64,000 nucleotides of DNA, taken from positions 23,768 through 87,767 of the forward strand of contig NZ_MUME01000034.1 of assembly GCF_002155915.1 (NCBI RefSeq), read 5' to 3'. Within the stretch, counting starts at the first letter, position 1. Each line of letters starts with the position of its first letter. The position numbers and the translations under genes were made by a program. Source of the DNA: Streptomyces thermovulgaris (GTDB lineage: Bacteria; Actinomycetota; Actinomycetes; Streptomycetales; Streptomycetaceae). Shown here piece by piece: positions 10,079 through 19,900 of this stretch. Under the pieces are notes generated by a model. That model saw nothing but the letters and a program-made list of their open reading frames with translations. It was not told where the DNA came from and ran no database searches.

Positions 10079-11191
10079 ATGGACGTGCAGAAGAAGCTCG
10101 ACGAGATCGTGGCCACGGTCTCCAGCGCCCGTTCCATGCCCATGTCGGCGTCGTGCGTGGTCAACCGCGCCGAGCTGCTCGCGATGCTCGAAGAAGTGCG
10201 CGAGGCCCTGCCCAGCTCGCTCGCACAGGCGCAGGAGCTGATCGGCGACCGCGACCAGATGGTGGAGGAGGCACGGCGCGAGGCCGAACGGATCATCGAG
10301 AACGCGCGCGCCGAGCGCGACGCGATGATCGCCGGCACCGAGATCGCCCGCCGCTCCCAGGCCGAGGCCGACCGGATCCTCGCCGAGGCCCGCAGGGAGG
10401 CCGAGGAGATCCGTGCCGAGGCCGACGACTACGTCGACTCCCAGCTCGCCAACTTCGAGGTCGTCCTCACCAAGACGCTCGGCTCGGTGGGCCGCGGACG
10501 CGAGAAGCTGCTCGGCACCGGGCCCGGCCTCGACGAGAACGGCTACGAGGACGAGGACGCCCCCGAGCGCAGCCACGACCCGGAGACCCTGCGCCGCAAC
10601 GCCGACGCGTACGTCGACGCCAAGCTCAGCGCCTTCGAGGCGGTCCTCGCCAAGACCCTGGAGGCCGTGGGCAAGGGCCGCCAGAAGCTGCAGGGCCGCA
10701 TCGCCACCGACGACCTCGGCGCCCTCGCCGACGACACCACCACCGTCCAGCACTCCAGCGACGCCGACTACCTCGCCGACCTCGCGGCCCTCGCCGGCAC
10801 CTCGGCGGCCCAGGCCGCGCCCGCCGAGCAGCAGCCCGCCCAGCCGCCGTACGAACCGCAGCCCGCCTACGGCTACCGGCAGCCCGCGCAGAGCGACCCC
10901 TACGGCGGCTACCAGCAGGGCTACGGGGGCCAGGACCAGTACGGCTACCAGCAGGCCGACCCGTACGCCCCCGCCTCCGGCTACGCCCCGGCGGGAGGCT
11001 CCTCCTACCAGGGCTACGACGCCGGGCAGACGTACGACCCGAACCAGGCGCAGCAGGCCCAGCAGGGGCACCAGGACCCCCAGGGCTACGGCCGGCCCCG
11101 GACGCCCGCCCTCGACGAGACCAGCCTCTTCGACACCAGCATGATCAGCGCGGAGCAGCTGCGCGCCTACGAGCAGGGCCGCGGCCTGTAG
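10079..11191 (+). CDS. DivIVA-like coiled-coil protein with Gln/Tyr/Pro-rich tail
   Basis: This 370-residue protein begins MDVQKKLDEIVATVSSARS. Residues 40-200 form a long Glu/Ala/Arg coiled coil with a repeated AEADDYVDSQL / NADAYVDAKL unit: two copies of about 60 residues, each followed by F(E)VVLxKTL.xVGxGR. This resembles the DivIVA/ATP-synthase-B-like proteins of actinobacteria. Residues 240-345 are low complexity (Gln, Tyr, Gly, Pro, as in YGGYQQGYGGQDQYGYQQ), and the C-terminus returns to ordered sequence (TPALDETSLFDTSM). No membrane segment is seen. A cytoskeletal or polar-growth role is inferred from composition only. The gene sits between coaD and yceD in the conserved order. Confidence 0.8.
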   Translation: MDVQKKLDEIVATVSSARSMPMSASCVVNRAELLAMLEEVREALPSSLAQAQELIGDRDQMVEEARREAERIIENARAERDAMIAGTEIARRSQAEADRILAEARREAEEIRAEADDYVDSQLANFEVVLTKTLGSVGRGREKLLGTGPGLDENGYEDEDAPERSHDPETLRRNADAYVDAKLSAFEAVLAKTLEAVGKGRQKLQGRIATDDLGALADDTTTVQHSSDADYLADLAALAGTSAAQAAPAEQQPAQPPYEPQPAYGYRQPAQSDPYGGYQQGYGGQDQYGYQQADPYAPASGYAPAGGSSYQGYDAGQTYDPNQAQQAQQGHQDPQGYGRPRTPALDETSLFDTSMISAEQLRAYEQGRGL

Positions 11192-11350
11192 GCGGGCCCG
11201 CGGCCGCGGGCGGCCGTCCGGCCGCCGGATTGGGACGAGAGCGGAAGGTCCAGTATCCTGGCTCTTCGGTCGCGTGTACGTCCGCGATCAGCGCTGCCCT
11301 GGAACACCTCCGGGTCGGCGTCCCGCCGAGCTCGGAAACCGAAAGCAGGA

Positions 11351-12001
11351 ATGGCCCACAACGCCCGCCTCGACCACCGCAGCCCTCTCGTGTTCGACAC
11401 GCACGAGCTCGGGCGGCGGCCCGGCACGCTGCAGCGCCTGACCCGCACGGTCCCCGCCCCCAAGGACTTCGGCCTCAAGGGAGTGATCGGAACGCCGGAG
11501 GGCGCTCCGGTGGAGCTTGCACTCAGGCTCGAGGCGGTCATCGAGGGGGTGCTCGTCACGGGCACCGCCCGTGCACAGGTCAAGGGGGAGTGCGTAAGGT
11601 GTCTGGAGCCGCTCGAGCTCGATCTCGAAGCGGACTTCCAGGAGCTGTTCTCGTATCCCGCCACCGACGACCGGGGCCGTGGGAGCGCACGGTCCGAGGA
11701 GAGCGCCGGTGACGAGGACGACGAGGACATGTTCTTCATCGAGGACGGCCTGTTCGACCTCGAACCCCTGCTGCGTGACGCGGTGGTGCTCGCACTGCCG
11801 ATGCAGCCGGTGTGCCAGGAGGACTGCCCGGGTCTGTGCTCCCAGTGCGGAGCGCGGCTTGCGGACGACCCGGACCACCACCATGACGCCGTCGACATCC
11901 GTTGGGCGGCTTTGCAGGAACTCGCCGACGCCATGAGGGGCGGCGAGAAGGACAAGACGAGCGGCGCCGAAGCGGGCGTCGACGAGAAGCAGGAGAAATA
12001 G
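11351..12001 (+). CDS. yceD: YceD (DUF177) family protein
   Basis: This 216-residue member of the DUF177 family carries the signature [21 protein letters not shown] in its middle, and the C-terminal [12 protein letters not shown]ys pairs that could bind zinc. An acidic Asp/Glu stretch (about residues 110-135) lies between. In bacteria yceD is nearly always next to rpmF, as here, where rpmF begins two bases after the stop. It has been linked to 23S rRNA accumulation in plants and E. coli, but its biochemical role is unclear. GCAGGA directly before ATG 11351 is the ribosome site. Confidence 0.88.
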   Translation: MAHNARLDHRSPLVFDTHELGRRPGTLQRLTRTVPAPKDFGLKGVIGTPEGAPVELALRLEAVIEGVLVTGTARAQVKGECVRCLEPLELDLEADFQELFSYPATDDRGRGSARSEESAGDEDDEDMFFIEDGLFDLEPLLRDAVVLALPMQPVCQEDCPGLCSQCGARLADDPDHHHDAVDIRWAALQELADAMRGGEKDKTSGAEAGVDEKQEK

Positions 12002-12003
12002 CC

Positions 12004-12177
12004 GTGGCTGTTCCGAAGCGGAAGATGTCGCGCAGCAACACGCGCCACCGCCGGTCGCAGTGGAAGGCTGCGGTCCCCACCCTGGTGGCGTGCGAGCGCT
12101 GCCACCAGCCGAGGCAGCAGCACATCGCGTGCCCGTCGTGCGGCACCTACAACAAGCGCCAGGTCCTCGAGGTCTGA
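12004..12177 (+). CDS. rpmF: 50S ribosomal protein L32
   Basis: A 57-residue protein with the L32 N-terminus [19 protein letters not shown] and four zinc-ligand cysteines (CERC and CPSC). This is the zinc-containing (C+) paralogue type; Streptomyces also often encode a zinc-independent copy repressed by Zur, which is not in this window. It starts at GTG two bases after the yceD stop and is followed within eight bases by rnc, giving a compact yceD-rpmF-rnc operon. Confidence 0.97.
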   Translation: MAVPKRKMSRSNTRHRRSQWKAAVPTLVACERCHQPRQQHIACPSCGTYNKRQVLEV

Positions 12178-12184
12178 GCGGCTG

Positions 12185-13018
12185 GTGAGAGGCACTGTGT
12201 CCACTGCCAAGAAGGCGGAAGGCGCCGAGCCAGGCAGCTCCCGCCGACGCGGAAGTGCTTCGTCGGACAACACGGCCTCGCCCCTCACGGTTCTGGAAGG
12301 GCGGCTCGGTTACTCGATCGAGCCCGCCCTTCTGGTGCGTGCGCTGACCCACCGCTCCTACGCGTACGAGAACGGCGGCCTGCCGACGAACGAGCGGCTG
12401 GAGTTCCTCGGCGACTCCGTCCTCGGCCTCGTCGTCACGGACACGCTGTACCGCACCCACCCCGACCTGCCCGAGGGCCAGCTGGCCAAGCTGCGGGCCG
12501 CGGTGGTCAACTCCCGTGCGCTGGCGGAGGTCGGCCGCAGCCTCGACCTGGGGTCCTTCATCCGGCTCGGTCGCGGTGAAGAGGGCACGGGCGGCCGGGA
12601 CAAGGCGTCCATCCTCGCCGACACCCTGGAAGCGGTGATCGGCGCGGTCTATCTCGACCAGGGCCTCGACGCGGCCTCCGAACTGGTGCACCGCCTGTTC
12701 GACCCGCTGATCGAGAAGTCCTCCAACCTCGGAGCCGGCCTGGACTGGAAGACCTCCCTCCAGGAGCTCACCGCGACCGAGGGGCTCGGCGTGCCCGAGT
12801 ACCTGGTCACGGAGACCGGCCCCGACCACGAGAAGACCTTCACTGCTGCCGCCCGCGTCGGAGGCGTCTCGTACGGCACCGGCACCGGCCGCAGCAAGAA
12901 GGAGGCGGAGCAGCAGGCCGCCGAGTCCGCGTGGCGGTCCATCCGCGCCGCGGCGGACGAGCGCGCCAAGGCGGCACAGGCCGCCGAGGGCGCCGACGAG
13001 GCGTCGGCCTCCGCCTGA
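12185..13018 (+). CDS. rnc: Ribonuclease III (AbsB)
   Basis: This double-strand-specific endoribonuclease processes rRNA and mRNAs. In S. coelicolor this gene is absB and mutations abolish antibiotic production globally. The RNase III catalytic signature [13 protein letters not shown] lies near residue 68, and the second catalytic acidic cluster is [15 protein letters not shown]-terminal dsRNA-binding domain follows ([12 protein letters not shown]...[14 protein letters not shown]). It is 277 residues from GTG 12185. A second GTG at 12197 has AGAGG four bases upstream and may be the real start (273 residues). An Ala-rich tail follows the dsRBD. Confidence 0.95.
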   Translation: MRGTVSTAKKAEGAEPGSSRRRGSASSDNTASPLTVLEGRLGYSIEPALLVRALTHRSYAYENGGLPTNERLEFLGDSVLGLVVTDTLYRTHPDLPEGQLAKLRAAVVNSRALAEVGRSLDLGSFIRLGRGEEGTGGRDKASILADTLEAVIGAVYLDQGLDAASELVHRLFDPLIEKSSNLGAGLDWKTSLQELTATEGLGVPEYLVTETGPDHEKTFTAAARVGGVSYGTGTGRSKKEAEQQAAESAWRSIRAAADERAKAAQAAEGADEASASA

Positions 13019-13076
13019 GGCGCGTCCTTCTCCTTCTTCGCTTCCTTCTTCGGACGCTCCTGGCCGTCCCGGCACC

Positions 13077-13110
13077 GCACGCCCCGCGGGCCCTCCCGCG
13101 GCCGGCGTGC
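13077..13110 (+). terminator. Intrinsic-type hairpin after rnc
   Basis: Nested dyad: GCACGCC pairs with GGCGTGC around an inner perfect CCGCGGG/CCCGCGG stem with a 4-base loop and a 2-base bulge. There is no U-tract, as is common for Streptomyces hairpin terminators. It separates the yceD-rpmF-rnc operon from mutM. Confidence 0.6.
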
Positions 13111-13171
13111 GGTGGGGCGGGAGCATGGAGAGGCCGTACCGTGCGCGTACGGCCGGGGACTGGGGAGAGGC

Positions 13172-14032
13172 ATGCCCGAACTGCCCGAGGTCGAAGTCGT
13201 ACGGCGCGGTCTGGAGCGGTGGGTCGCCCACCGCCGCGTCGCCGATGCCGAGGTGCTGCATCCGCGCGCAATACGCCGTCATCCGGCGGGCGCGGAGGAC
13301 TTCACGCACCGGCTGAAGGGCCGCCGCGTCGGCCTGCCCGGCCGCCGCGGCAAGTATCTGTGGCTCCCCCTGGAGGACGGCGGCCAGGTGATCCTGGCCC
13401 ACCTCGGCATGAGCGGGCAGCTGCTCGTCCAGCCGCTCGAGGCCCCCGCCGAGAAGCACCTGCGCATCCGCATCCGCTTCGACGACGGGCTGGGCACCGA
13501 GCTCCGCTTCGTCGACCAGCGCACCTTCGGCGGTCTGTCGCTGCACGACACCACCCCCGACGGGCTGCCCGACGTCATCGCGCACATCGCCCGCGACCCC
13601 CTCGATCCGCTGTTCGACGACGAGGCCTTCCACCAGGCGCTGCGCCGCAAGCGGACCACCATCAAACGGGCCCTGCTCGACCAGTCGCTGATCAGCGGCG
13701 TCGGCAACATCTACGCGGACGAGGCGCTGTGGCGGGCCCGCATCCACTACGAACGGCCCACCGCCGGCTTCACCCGCCCGCGCACCGCCGAACTCCTCGG
13801 CCACATCAGGGACGTGATGCGCGAGGCCCTCGCCGCGGGCGGCACCAGCTTCGACAGCCTCTACGTCAACGTCAACGGCGAGTCCGGCTACTTCGACCGC
13901 TCCCTGGACGCCTACGGCCGCGAGGGCCTGCCCTGCCGCCGCTGCGCCACCCCGCTGCGCCGCCGCCCCTGGATGAACCGCTCCAGCTACTACTGCCCGA
14001 AGTGCCAGCGGCCCCCGCGCCCGGCGGCGTGA
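13172..14032 (+). CDS. mutM: Formamidopyrimidine-DNA glycosylase MutM (Fpg)
   Basis: MutM is a bifunctional glycosylase/AP lyase that removes 8-oxoguanine and formamidopyrimidines. The catalytic N-terminal proline is present ([15 protein letters not shown]). The helix-two-turn-helix carries [15 protein letters not shown] near residue 175, and a C-terminal zinc finger has four cysteines (CRRCATPL...YYCPKCQ). It is 286 residues. The start is fixed by the need for Pro2 and by GGGGAGAGG seven bases upstream. A perfect 19-bp hairpin begins inside its stop region. Confidence 0.96.
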   Translation: MPELPEVEVVRRGLERWVAHRRVADAEVLHPRAIRRHPAGAEDFTHRLKGRRVGLPGRRGKYLWLPLEDGGQVILAHLGMSGQLLVQPLEAPAEKHLRIRIRFDDGLGTELRFVDQRTFGGLSLHDTTPDGLPDVIAHIARDPLDPLFDDEAFHQALRRKRTTIKRALLDQSLISGVGNIYADEALWRARIHYERPTAGFTRPRTAELLGHIRDVMREALAAGGTSFDSLYVNVNGESGYFDRSLDAYGREGLPCRRCATPLRRRPWMNRSSYYCPKCQRPPRPAA

Positions 14033-14065
14033 CCTCCGGGGCGGCACCGCCCCGGAGGTCACGCC
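14026..14065. terminator. Perfect 19-bp hairpin at the end of mutM
   Basis: The arms are 14026-14044 and 14047-14065, perfectly complementary with a 2-base loop. The left arm contains the mutM stop codon. It has no U-tract and could act in both directions. Confidence 0.7.
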
Positions 14066-14219
14066 GTGCCGTCAGTGGCCGAAAAAGTGAAGGACCGGGT
14101 CTCCGACCTGCGGCCGTGCAATCGATCAACGCTGCGACCTGCGACTTGGCTGTCGCTGGTTGTCAGCGTTGGTTGCCGTTGGGCGCCCTCGCACGGCCCG
14201 TAGATGACCCGGGACTGTG

Positions 14220-14470
14220 CCGGAGCTGACTGCGTTCACCAGCGTGGATCAAGGTGATCCGGTTCCCAGGTCACCAATCGCGGGTTGCGATCAGCGTCTC
14301 TATGTCAGCGCCCTGGAATCCGTAGGTGCTGGATGCGGGGGAGAGCAGCAAGGCCCTCGGTGAGTACCGGGGCCACCACGACCCCGGCTTCACGCCTTCA
14401 CGTCGCGGACGTACACGCGCCGGGCCGGATCCGGGCCGCGGCGGATCAGCGTCCTCGCGGACGAGGAACC
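14220..14470 (+). pseudogene. Decayed C-terminus of a phage-type tyrosine integrase
   Basis: In the frame of 14326 the translation VLDAGESSKALGEYRGHHDP then GFT matches the end of actinobacterial tyrosine integrases, which usually read DAGES(I)KALSEYLGHSDPGFT followed by LRTYTHL. Just downstream the next expected piece, RTYT, appears in another frame (about 14410-14421), which shows a frameshift. Upstream, LYVSAL in yet another frame resembles the HxYAS segment. No start codon, catalytic arginine box or active tyrosine context can be assembled. This is the remnant of an integrative element between mutM and the CAP-domain gene. The rest of the 14066-14531 interval shows no other gene. Confidence 0.6.
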
Positions 14471-14531
14471 GACGGTGGGCGGCCCGGACCCGGCCCAGGA
14501 GGGCGTGCAGCCGTCCTGGCCTGTGGTCGTC

Positions 14532-15686
14532 TCAGTAGCCGAAGTTCTGCGTCCACCACGGTCCGCCGGGGCCGAAGTGCACGCCGACGCCCAGGGTCTT
14601 GAAGTCGCAGTTCAGTATGTTGGCCCGGTGGCCGGGGCTGTTCATCCAGGCCTCCATCACCGCCGCCGCGTCGGCCTGGCCGCGGGCTATGTTCTCGCCG
14701 CCGAGGTTGGTGATGCCGGCCTTCGCCGCCCGGTCCCACGGCGAGGCGCCGCTGGGGTCGGTGTGGTCGAAGAAGCCGCCCTCGGCCATGGCCCTGCTGA
14801 AGTCCCCGGCGAGGTCGGCCAGCGCACTGCTCGCCGCCAGGGGGGAGCAGCCCACCTTGGCCCGCTCCTCGTTGACGAGCCTGAGCACCTCGGCCTCCGC
14901 GGCGGCCTCCTTGGAGAGTCCCGCCGCCGGGGCCTCTGCCTTGTCCGGTGCCTTGGTGGCGGGGGCGGCGGGCGACGGGGTCTTCGGCCTGGCCGGTGCG
15001 GCCGGGGCCGTGGTCTTCTGCTCCTTGGCCGGTGCCTCGGTGGGCGTGGCCGACGGCGAGGCCTTCCCCGGCGCGGTGGTGGGGGCCGACGACGGGGCGG
15101 ACGGCGTGGGCGAGCCGGGCCGGTTCGCGTCGCGGCTCGTGGAGGAGCCGCCGGCCCGGCTGTCCGGGGCGGTGGCGTCGCCGGACGTGCCGCCCTGCGG
15201 GCTCTCGGTGCTCGTCGGCGAGTCCGCGGCCTGCACCCTGTCGGCGCCGCTGGTCCTGTCGCCGCCCAGCTTGTAGTTCTCCAGGCCCGGCACGGCTCCG
15301 GTGGCCACCGCCACCGTGCCGAGGGCGACCGCGGCCGAGACGCCGAGCAGCCCTGTGCGGACCGGTGTCGCGGGCTTCTTCTTCCGGCGGTGACCACGTC
15401 TGCGCGGTCCCTCCGAGGGGCTGAAGCCCTCGGCCGGGAAGGACACGGTGTCGGCGGCACGGGGCAGGCCGTCGTCCGTCGCGTAGAGGTACTCCTCGGC
15501 CTTGGTGCGGGCGTCGGCGTACAGGTCCGGGTTCAGATAGGGCGCGGTGCCCCAGTGGTCGTCGTGGCCCTGCGGGCGGGCGTCCCACGAGTCGCGGCCC
15601 TGCGCATAAGAGCCGTACGTCTCCGTGACCTCCGTGGCGCGCCCCGTGGCGGCGCGGTCGGCGTCCGAGCGTCGGTGGCGTCCCAT
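14532..15686 (-). CDS. Membrane-anchored CAP/SCP-domain protein
   Basis: This 384-residue protein has a cytoplasmic, charged N-terminal region of about 110 residues ending in RRRGHRRKKKPATPVRTG. One membrane segment follows (GLLGVSAAVALGTVAVATGA), then a long extracellular Ser/Pro/Thr/Ala linker (about residues 140-265), and a C-terminal CAP (SCP/PR1) domain. The CAP domain has LRLVNEERAKVGCSPL, the HTDPSGASPWDR loop, GGENIARG, and WMNSPGHRANILN. Two Cys in the domain may pair. ATG 15686 has GAGGAAGG-type purines upstream; a GTG 36 bases earlier is possible. The role of bacterial CAP domains is unclear. Confidence 0.85.
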   Translation of the reverse strand: MGRHRRSDADRAATGRATEVTETYGSYAQGRDSWDARPQGHDDHWGTAPYLNPDLYADARTKAEEYLYATDDGLPRAADTVSFPAEGFSPSEGPRRRGHRRKKKPATPVRTGLLGVSAAVALGTVAVATGAVPGLENYKLGGDRTSGADRVQAADSPTSTESPQGGTSGDATAPDSRAGGSSTSRDANRPGSPTPSAPSSAPTTAPGKASPSATPTEAPAKEQKTTAPAAPARPKTPSPAAPATKAPDKAEAPAAGLSKEAAAEAEVLRLVNEERAKVGCSPLAASSALADLAGDFSRAMAEGGFFDHTDPSGASPWDRAAKAGITNLGGENIARGQADAAAVMEAWMNSPGHRANILNCDFKTLGVGVHFGPGGPWWTQNFGY

Positions 15687-15855
15687 GTCCTGGCCTTCCT
15701 CATCTCTGGTGGTCGACACGCGACCTGAGCCGTTGCGGTCAACCCGACTCACTCGATCGAGTGAGTTTCATATGAGATTCATTGGGTCGGGACGGTACCG
15801 CATGGCGTGAGGGGAGGAAGTGCCCCCAGGGACATTGGGCGGTTAAGTTGCGGGC

Positions 15856-16137
15856 ATGAGCGAGGATGTGCGACTGGTCGCGTGGGTGCGCGGACATGTC
15901 CAGGGAGTGGGTTTCCGCTGGTTCACCAGGGCCAAGGCCCTGGAGATCGGCGGGCTGAGTGGTTTTGCTCTCAATCTGGACGACGGGCGGGTACAAGTGG
16001 TCGCCGAAGGCAACCAAGAGGGCTGCCAGAAGCTCCTCGACTGGCTGCGCGGCGGCGACACGCCCGGGCGCGTGGACGGTGTCACCGAGATCTGGGACAC
16101 ACCGCGCGGCGGCTACGACGGTTTCATGATCCGCTGA
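15856..16137 (+). CDS. acyP: Acylphosphatase
   Basis: This 93-residue cytosolic enzyme hydrolyses acyl phosphates. The catalytic arginine lies in [16 protein letters not shown] and the catalytic asparagine in [13 protein letters not shown], both at the usual spacing. The family is normally 90-100 residues. It is a single gene on the plus strand, transcribed away from the CAP-domain gene. A short palindrome (GCCCCGCGGGGC near 16147) follows the stop and may end transcription. Confidence 0.95.
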   Translation: MSEDVRLVAWVRGHVQGVGFRWFTRAKALEIGGLSGFALNLDDGRVQVVAEGNQEGCQKLLDWLRGGDTPGRVDGVTEIWDTPRGGYDGFMIR

Positions 16138-16515
16138 CGGTGTGATGCCCCGCGGGGCCCGCGGACGGGGCGAAAACTGCCGCCGGCATCCGCTCGAAGG
16201 GAAAACGAGCAGGTGATTGCCGAGAAACCCCGTTCCGGGGGTTGCGCGGCACGAAATGATCACTGCACCCGGAAGGGCTCACGGGATTCCCGGCGCCGTC
16301 CTCGTCCGGCCGCACGCCCCCCGTATGTCCGTCGATACGGGCCGTGATCGTGTTGACCGTCAAACTTTTTGGTGAGACGCTGAAAGCCCGAGCACCTGAG
16401 CTGTTTGGCATGGATGAACGGCAGCACAAACTCAACAGTGCCAAGCACCACGGGTGCGAACCCCTCACGACCCACACCGCTTCGGTCGGTCACTCATTGT
16501 GGAGGACCATCCATC
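16138..16515. other. Intergenic region between acyP and a small coiled-coil gene
   Basis: No convincing gene is present. It holds the palindrome GCCCCGCGGGGC (about 16147-16158) after acyP and a short inverted repeat TTGAC-c-GTCAA at 16353-16363 followed by a T-run. These may belong to the promoter of the small gene at 16516. GGAGG at 16500-16504 is its probable ribosome site. Confidence 0.4.
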
Positions 16516-16719
16516 ATGGCAAAGGCGCTTCTCGGTTACGTCGGCGGCTCCGACCCTCGACTCCTCGCCGAGATGCGACGGCTTCAGCAGCGCGTCCAGG
16601 ACCTGGAATCCGAGCTGGTACGGATTCAGGCGGAGAACGACGCGCTGGCGGCTGCCGCTTCTCACAACAGGGTCATGGAGCGCGCCGACGCACACCAGGC
16701 GGAGCCTGCGCTCACCTGA
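16516..16719 (+). CDS. Small conserved coiled-coil protein of unknown function
   Basis: A 67-residue protein, MAKALLGYVGGSDPRLLAEM at the start, then a leucine/glutamate heptad helix (RRLQQRVQDLESELVRIQAE) to about residue 45. It is conserved directly upstream of smc in Streptomyces as I remember the locus. There are no Cys, membrane segments or enzyme motifs. GGAGG lies 11 bases before the ATG, and a strong hairpin terminator follows at 16786. The function is unknown. Confidence 0.75.
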   Translation: MAKALLGYVGGSDPRLLAEMRRLQQRVQDLESELVRIQAENDALAAAASHNRVMERADAHQAEPALT

Positions 16720-16785
16720 GCACTGCATCGCAGATGACGCAGTGATCGGGCTGCACGTGTCAACCGCTCGGTTGCTCAGAGTTGC

Positions 16786-16812
16786 AAGGGACGCCTTCGG
16801 CGTCCCTTCCTT
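16786..16812 (+). terminator. Intrinsic terminator after the small coiled-coil gene
   Basis: AAGGGACGCC pairs perfectly with GGCGTCCCTT around a TTC loop, and a pyrimidine-rich CCTTCTTC tail follows. It insulates smc from upstream transcription. Confidence 0.85.
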
Positions 16813-16961
16813 CTTCGCCCCGCCCTTTGCCCCGTCATTTCCTGCACCGAGCATCCTTTCACCGTCTTGACCTTTGGTCTGCCCTGCGCATTCCCAGGTG
16901 AAACCGCACGGCTGCGAGGGTTCGTGGAGTGGGCCGAAGGTGCCGGGTAAAGTCCGAAATC

Positions 16962-19900
16962 GTGCACCTCAAGACCCTGACCCTCCGCGGGTTCAAGTCG
17001 TTCGCCTCGACGACCACGCTCCGGTTCGAGCCGGGGATCACGTGCGTCGTCGGCCCGAACGGCTCGGGCAAGTCCAATGTCGTGGACGCGCTCAGCTGGG
17101 TCATGGGCGAACAGGGCGCCAAGTCGCTGCGCGGCGGCAAGATGGAGGACGTCATCTTCGCCGGCACCACCGGGCGCCCCCCGCTCGGCCGCGCCGAGGT
17201 CTCGCTGACCATCGACAACTCCGACGGCGCGCTGCCCATCGACTACACCGAGGTCACCATCACGCGGACGATGTTCCGCAACGGCGGCAGCGAGTACCAG
17301 ATCAACGGCAACACCTGCCGGCTGCTCGACATCCAGGAGCTGCTGTCCGACTCCGGCATCGGCCGCGAGATGCACGTCATCGTCGGCCAGGGCCAGCTCG
17401 ACTCCGTCCTGCACGCCGACCCCATGGGCCGCCGCGCCTTCATCGAGGAGGCCGCGGGCGTCCTCAAGCACCGCAAGCGCAAGGAGAAGGCGCTCAGAAA
17501 ACTGGACGCGATGCAGGCCAACCTCGCACGCGTGCAGGACCTCACCGACGAACTGCGCCGCCAGCTCAAGCCACTGGGCCGCCAGGCGGCGGTCGCCCGC
17601 CGGGCGGCGGTCATCCAGGCCGACCTCCGCGACGCCCGTCTGCGCCTGCTGGCCGACGACCTCGTACGCCTCCGGGAGGACCTGAAGGCCGAGATCGCCG
17701 ACGAGACGGCCCTGAGGGAGCGCAAGGAGGCCGCCGAGCAGGAGCTGAGGAAGGCCCTGCAGCGCGAGGCCCTGCTGGAGGACGAGGTGCGCCGGCTCGC
17801 CCCGCGCCTGCAGCGCGCCCAGCAGACCTGGTACGAGCTGTCCCAGCTCGCCGAACGCGTGCGCGGCACGATCTCGCTCGCCGACGCGCGTGTGAAGAGC
17901 GCCACCTCCGCGCCGCCCGAGGAACGGCGCGGACGCGACCCGGAGGACCTGGAGCGCGAGGCCGCCCGCATCCGTGAGCAGGAGGCCGAGCTCGAGGCGG
18001 CCCTCGAGGCGGCCCGGCGGGCGCTGGAGGACACCGTCGCCCACCGTGCCGAGCTGGAACGCCAACTCGCCGTCGAGGAGCGCCGTCTGAAGGACGCGGC
18101 GCGTGCCATCGCCGACCGCCGCGAGAGCCTGGCCCGGCTCAACGGCCAGGTGAACGCGGCCCGTTCGCGCGCCGCCTCCGCCCAGGCCGAGATCGACCGG
18201 CTGACCGCGGCCAGGGACGAGGCCCGGGAGCGGGCCGCCCGCGCCCAGGAGGAGTACGAGGCCCTCAAGGCCGAGGTCGACGGCCTCGACGCCGACGACG
18301 AGGAGCTCGCCGCCCGCCACGAGGAGGCCAGGGCGGCCCTCGCCGAGGCGGAGGCCGCTCTCACGGCCGCCCGTGAGGCGGTCACGGCGGCGGAACGCGA
18401 ACGGGCGGCGACCCAGGCCCGGCACGACGCCCTGGCCACCGGGCTGCGCCGCAAGGACGGCACCGGCGCCCTGCTCGACGCGAGGGACCGTCTCACCGGC
18501 CTTCTGGGCCCCGTCGCCGAACTCCTGACGGTCGCCCCCGGCTACGAGATCCCCCTGGCCACCGCCTTCGGCGCCGCCGCCGACGCCCTCGCGGTCGCCT
18601 CCCCCTCCGCGGCCGTGGAGGCCCTGCGCCTTTTGCGCAAACAGGACGCGGGCCGCGCGGCCCTGCTGCTCGCGGACGACCGGGCCGACGCCCCGGCCGG
18701 CCCCGCGCCGGACGGGACGGACCGGGCGGACACGGGGTCTCCTGCCGTGCCCTCCGTGAACGGCCACCCCTTCGCCGCCGATCTCGTCAGCGGCCCCGCC
18801 GGGCTGATGCCCGCCGTGCGCCGGCTGCTGCGGGGGATCGTCGTCGTCGGGACGCTGGAGGACGCCGAGGACCTGGTCCGGGCACGGCCCGATCTCACGG
18901 CCGTGACCGCGGAAGGGGATCTGCTCGGGGCGCACTTCGCGCAGGGCGGGTCCGCCGGGGCGCCCAGTCTGCTGGAGGTGCAGGCCGCCGTGGACGAGGC
19001 CGCCGCCGAGCTCGAGGAGCTCGCCGTGCGCTGCGAGGAGCTGGCCGAGGCACAGCGGCGGGCCGAGGAACGGCGCAAGGAGTGCGCCGCCGCCGTCGAG
19101 GAGCTGGGAGAGCGGCGACGGGCCGCCGACCGGGAGAAGTCCGCCGTCGCGCAGCAGCTGGGCCGGCTCGCCGGGCAGGCGCGCGCCGCCGCCGGGGAGG
19201 CCGAGCGGTCGGCGATCGCCGCCGACCGCGCCCAGGAGGCCCTCGACAAGGCGCTCCAGGAGGTCGAGGAACTCACCGAACGGCTCGCCGCCGCCGAGGA
19301 GATGCCGATCGAGGAGGAGCCCGACACCTCCGTGCGGGACCGGCTCGCCGCCGACGGCGCCAACGCCCGCCAGACCGAGATGGAGGCCCGCCTCCAGGTC
19401 CGTACGCACGAGGAACGGGTCAAGGCGCTGGCCGGGCGGGCCGACTCCCTGGACCGTGCCGCCCGCGCCGAACGCGAGGCACGCGCGCGTGCCGAGCAGC
19501 GGCGCGCCCGGCTGCGTCACGAGGCGGCCGTCGCCGGAGCGGTCGCCTCCGGCGCCCGGCAGCTGCTCGCCCATGTCGAGGTCTCCCTGGCCCGCGCCGA
19601 GCAGGAGCGCGCCGCCGCCGAGGCCGCCAAGGCCCGGTGCGAGCAGCAGCTGGCCGCCGCCCGTGCCGAGGGACGCGAGCTCAAGGCCGAGCTCGACAAG
19701 CTGACGGACTCCGTCCACCGCGGCGAGGTGCTCGGCGCCGAGAAGCGGCTGCGCATCGAGCAGCTGGAGGCCAAGGCGCTGGAGGAGTTCGGCATCGAGC
19801 CGGAGGGGCTGGTGGAGGAGTACGGACCGCACCGGCTCGTGCCGCCCTCGCCGCCCGCCGAGGGCGAGCAGCTGCCGGAGGACCCGGAGCACCCGCGCAA

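Noticed and set aside
14475..15728. Plus-strand frame of 417 codons opposite the CAP-domain gene
   Set aside because: It is antisense to a protein with recognisable membrane, linker and CAP motifs; Gly/Arg-rich translation is typical of shadow frames.
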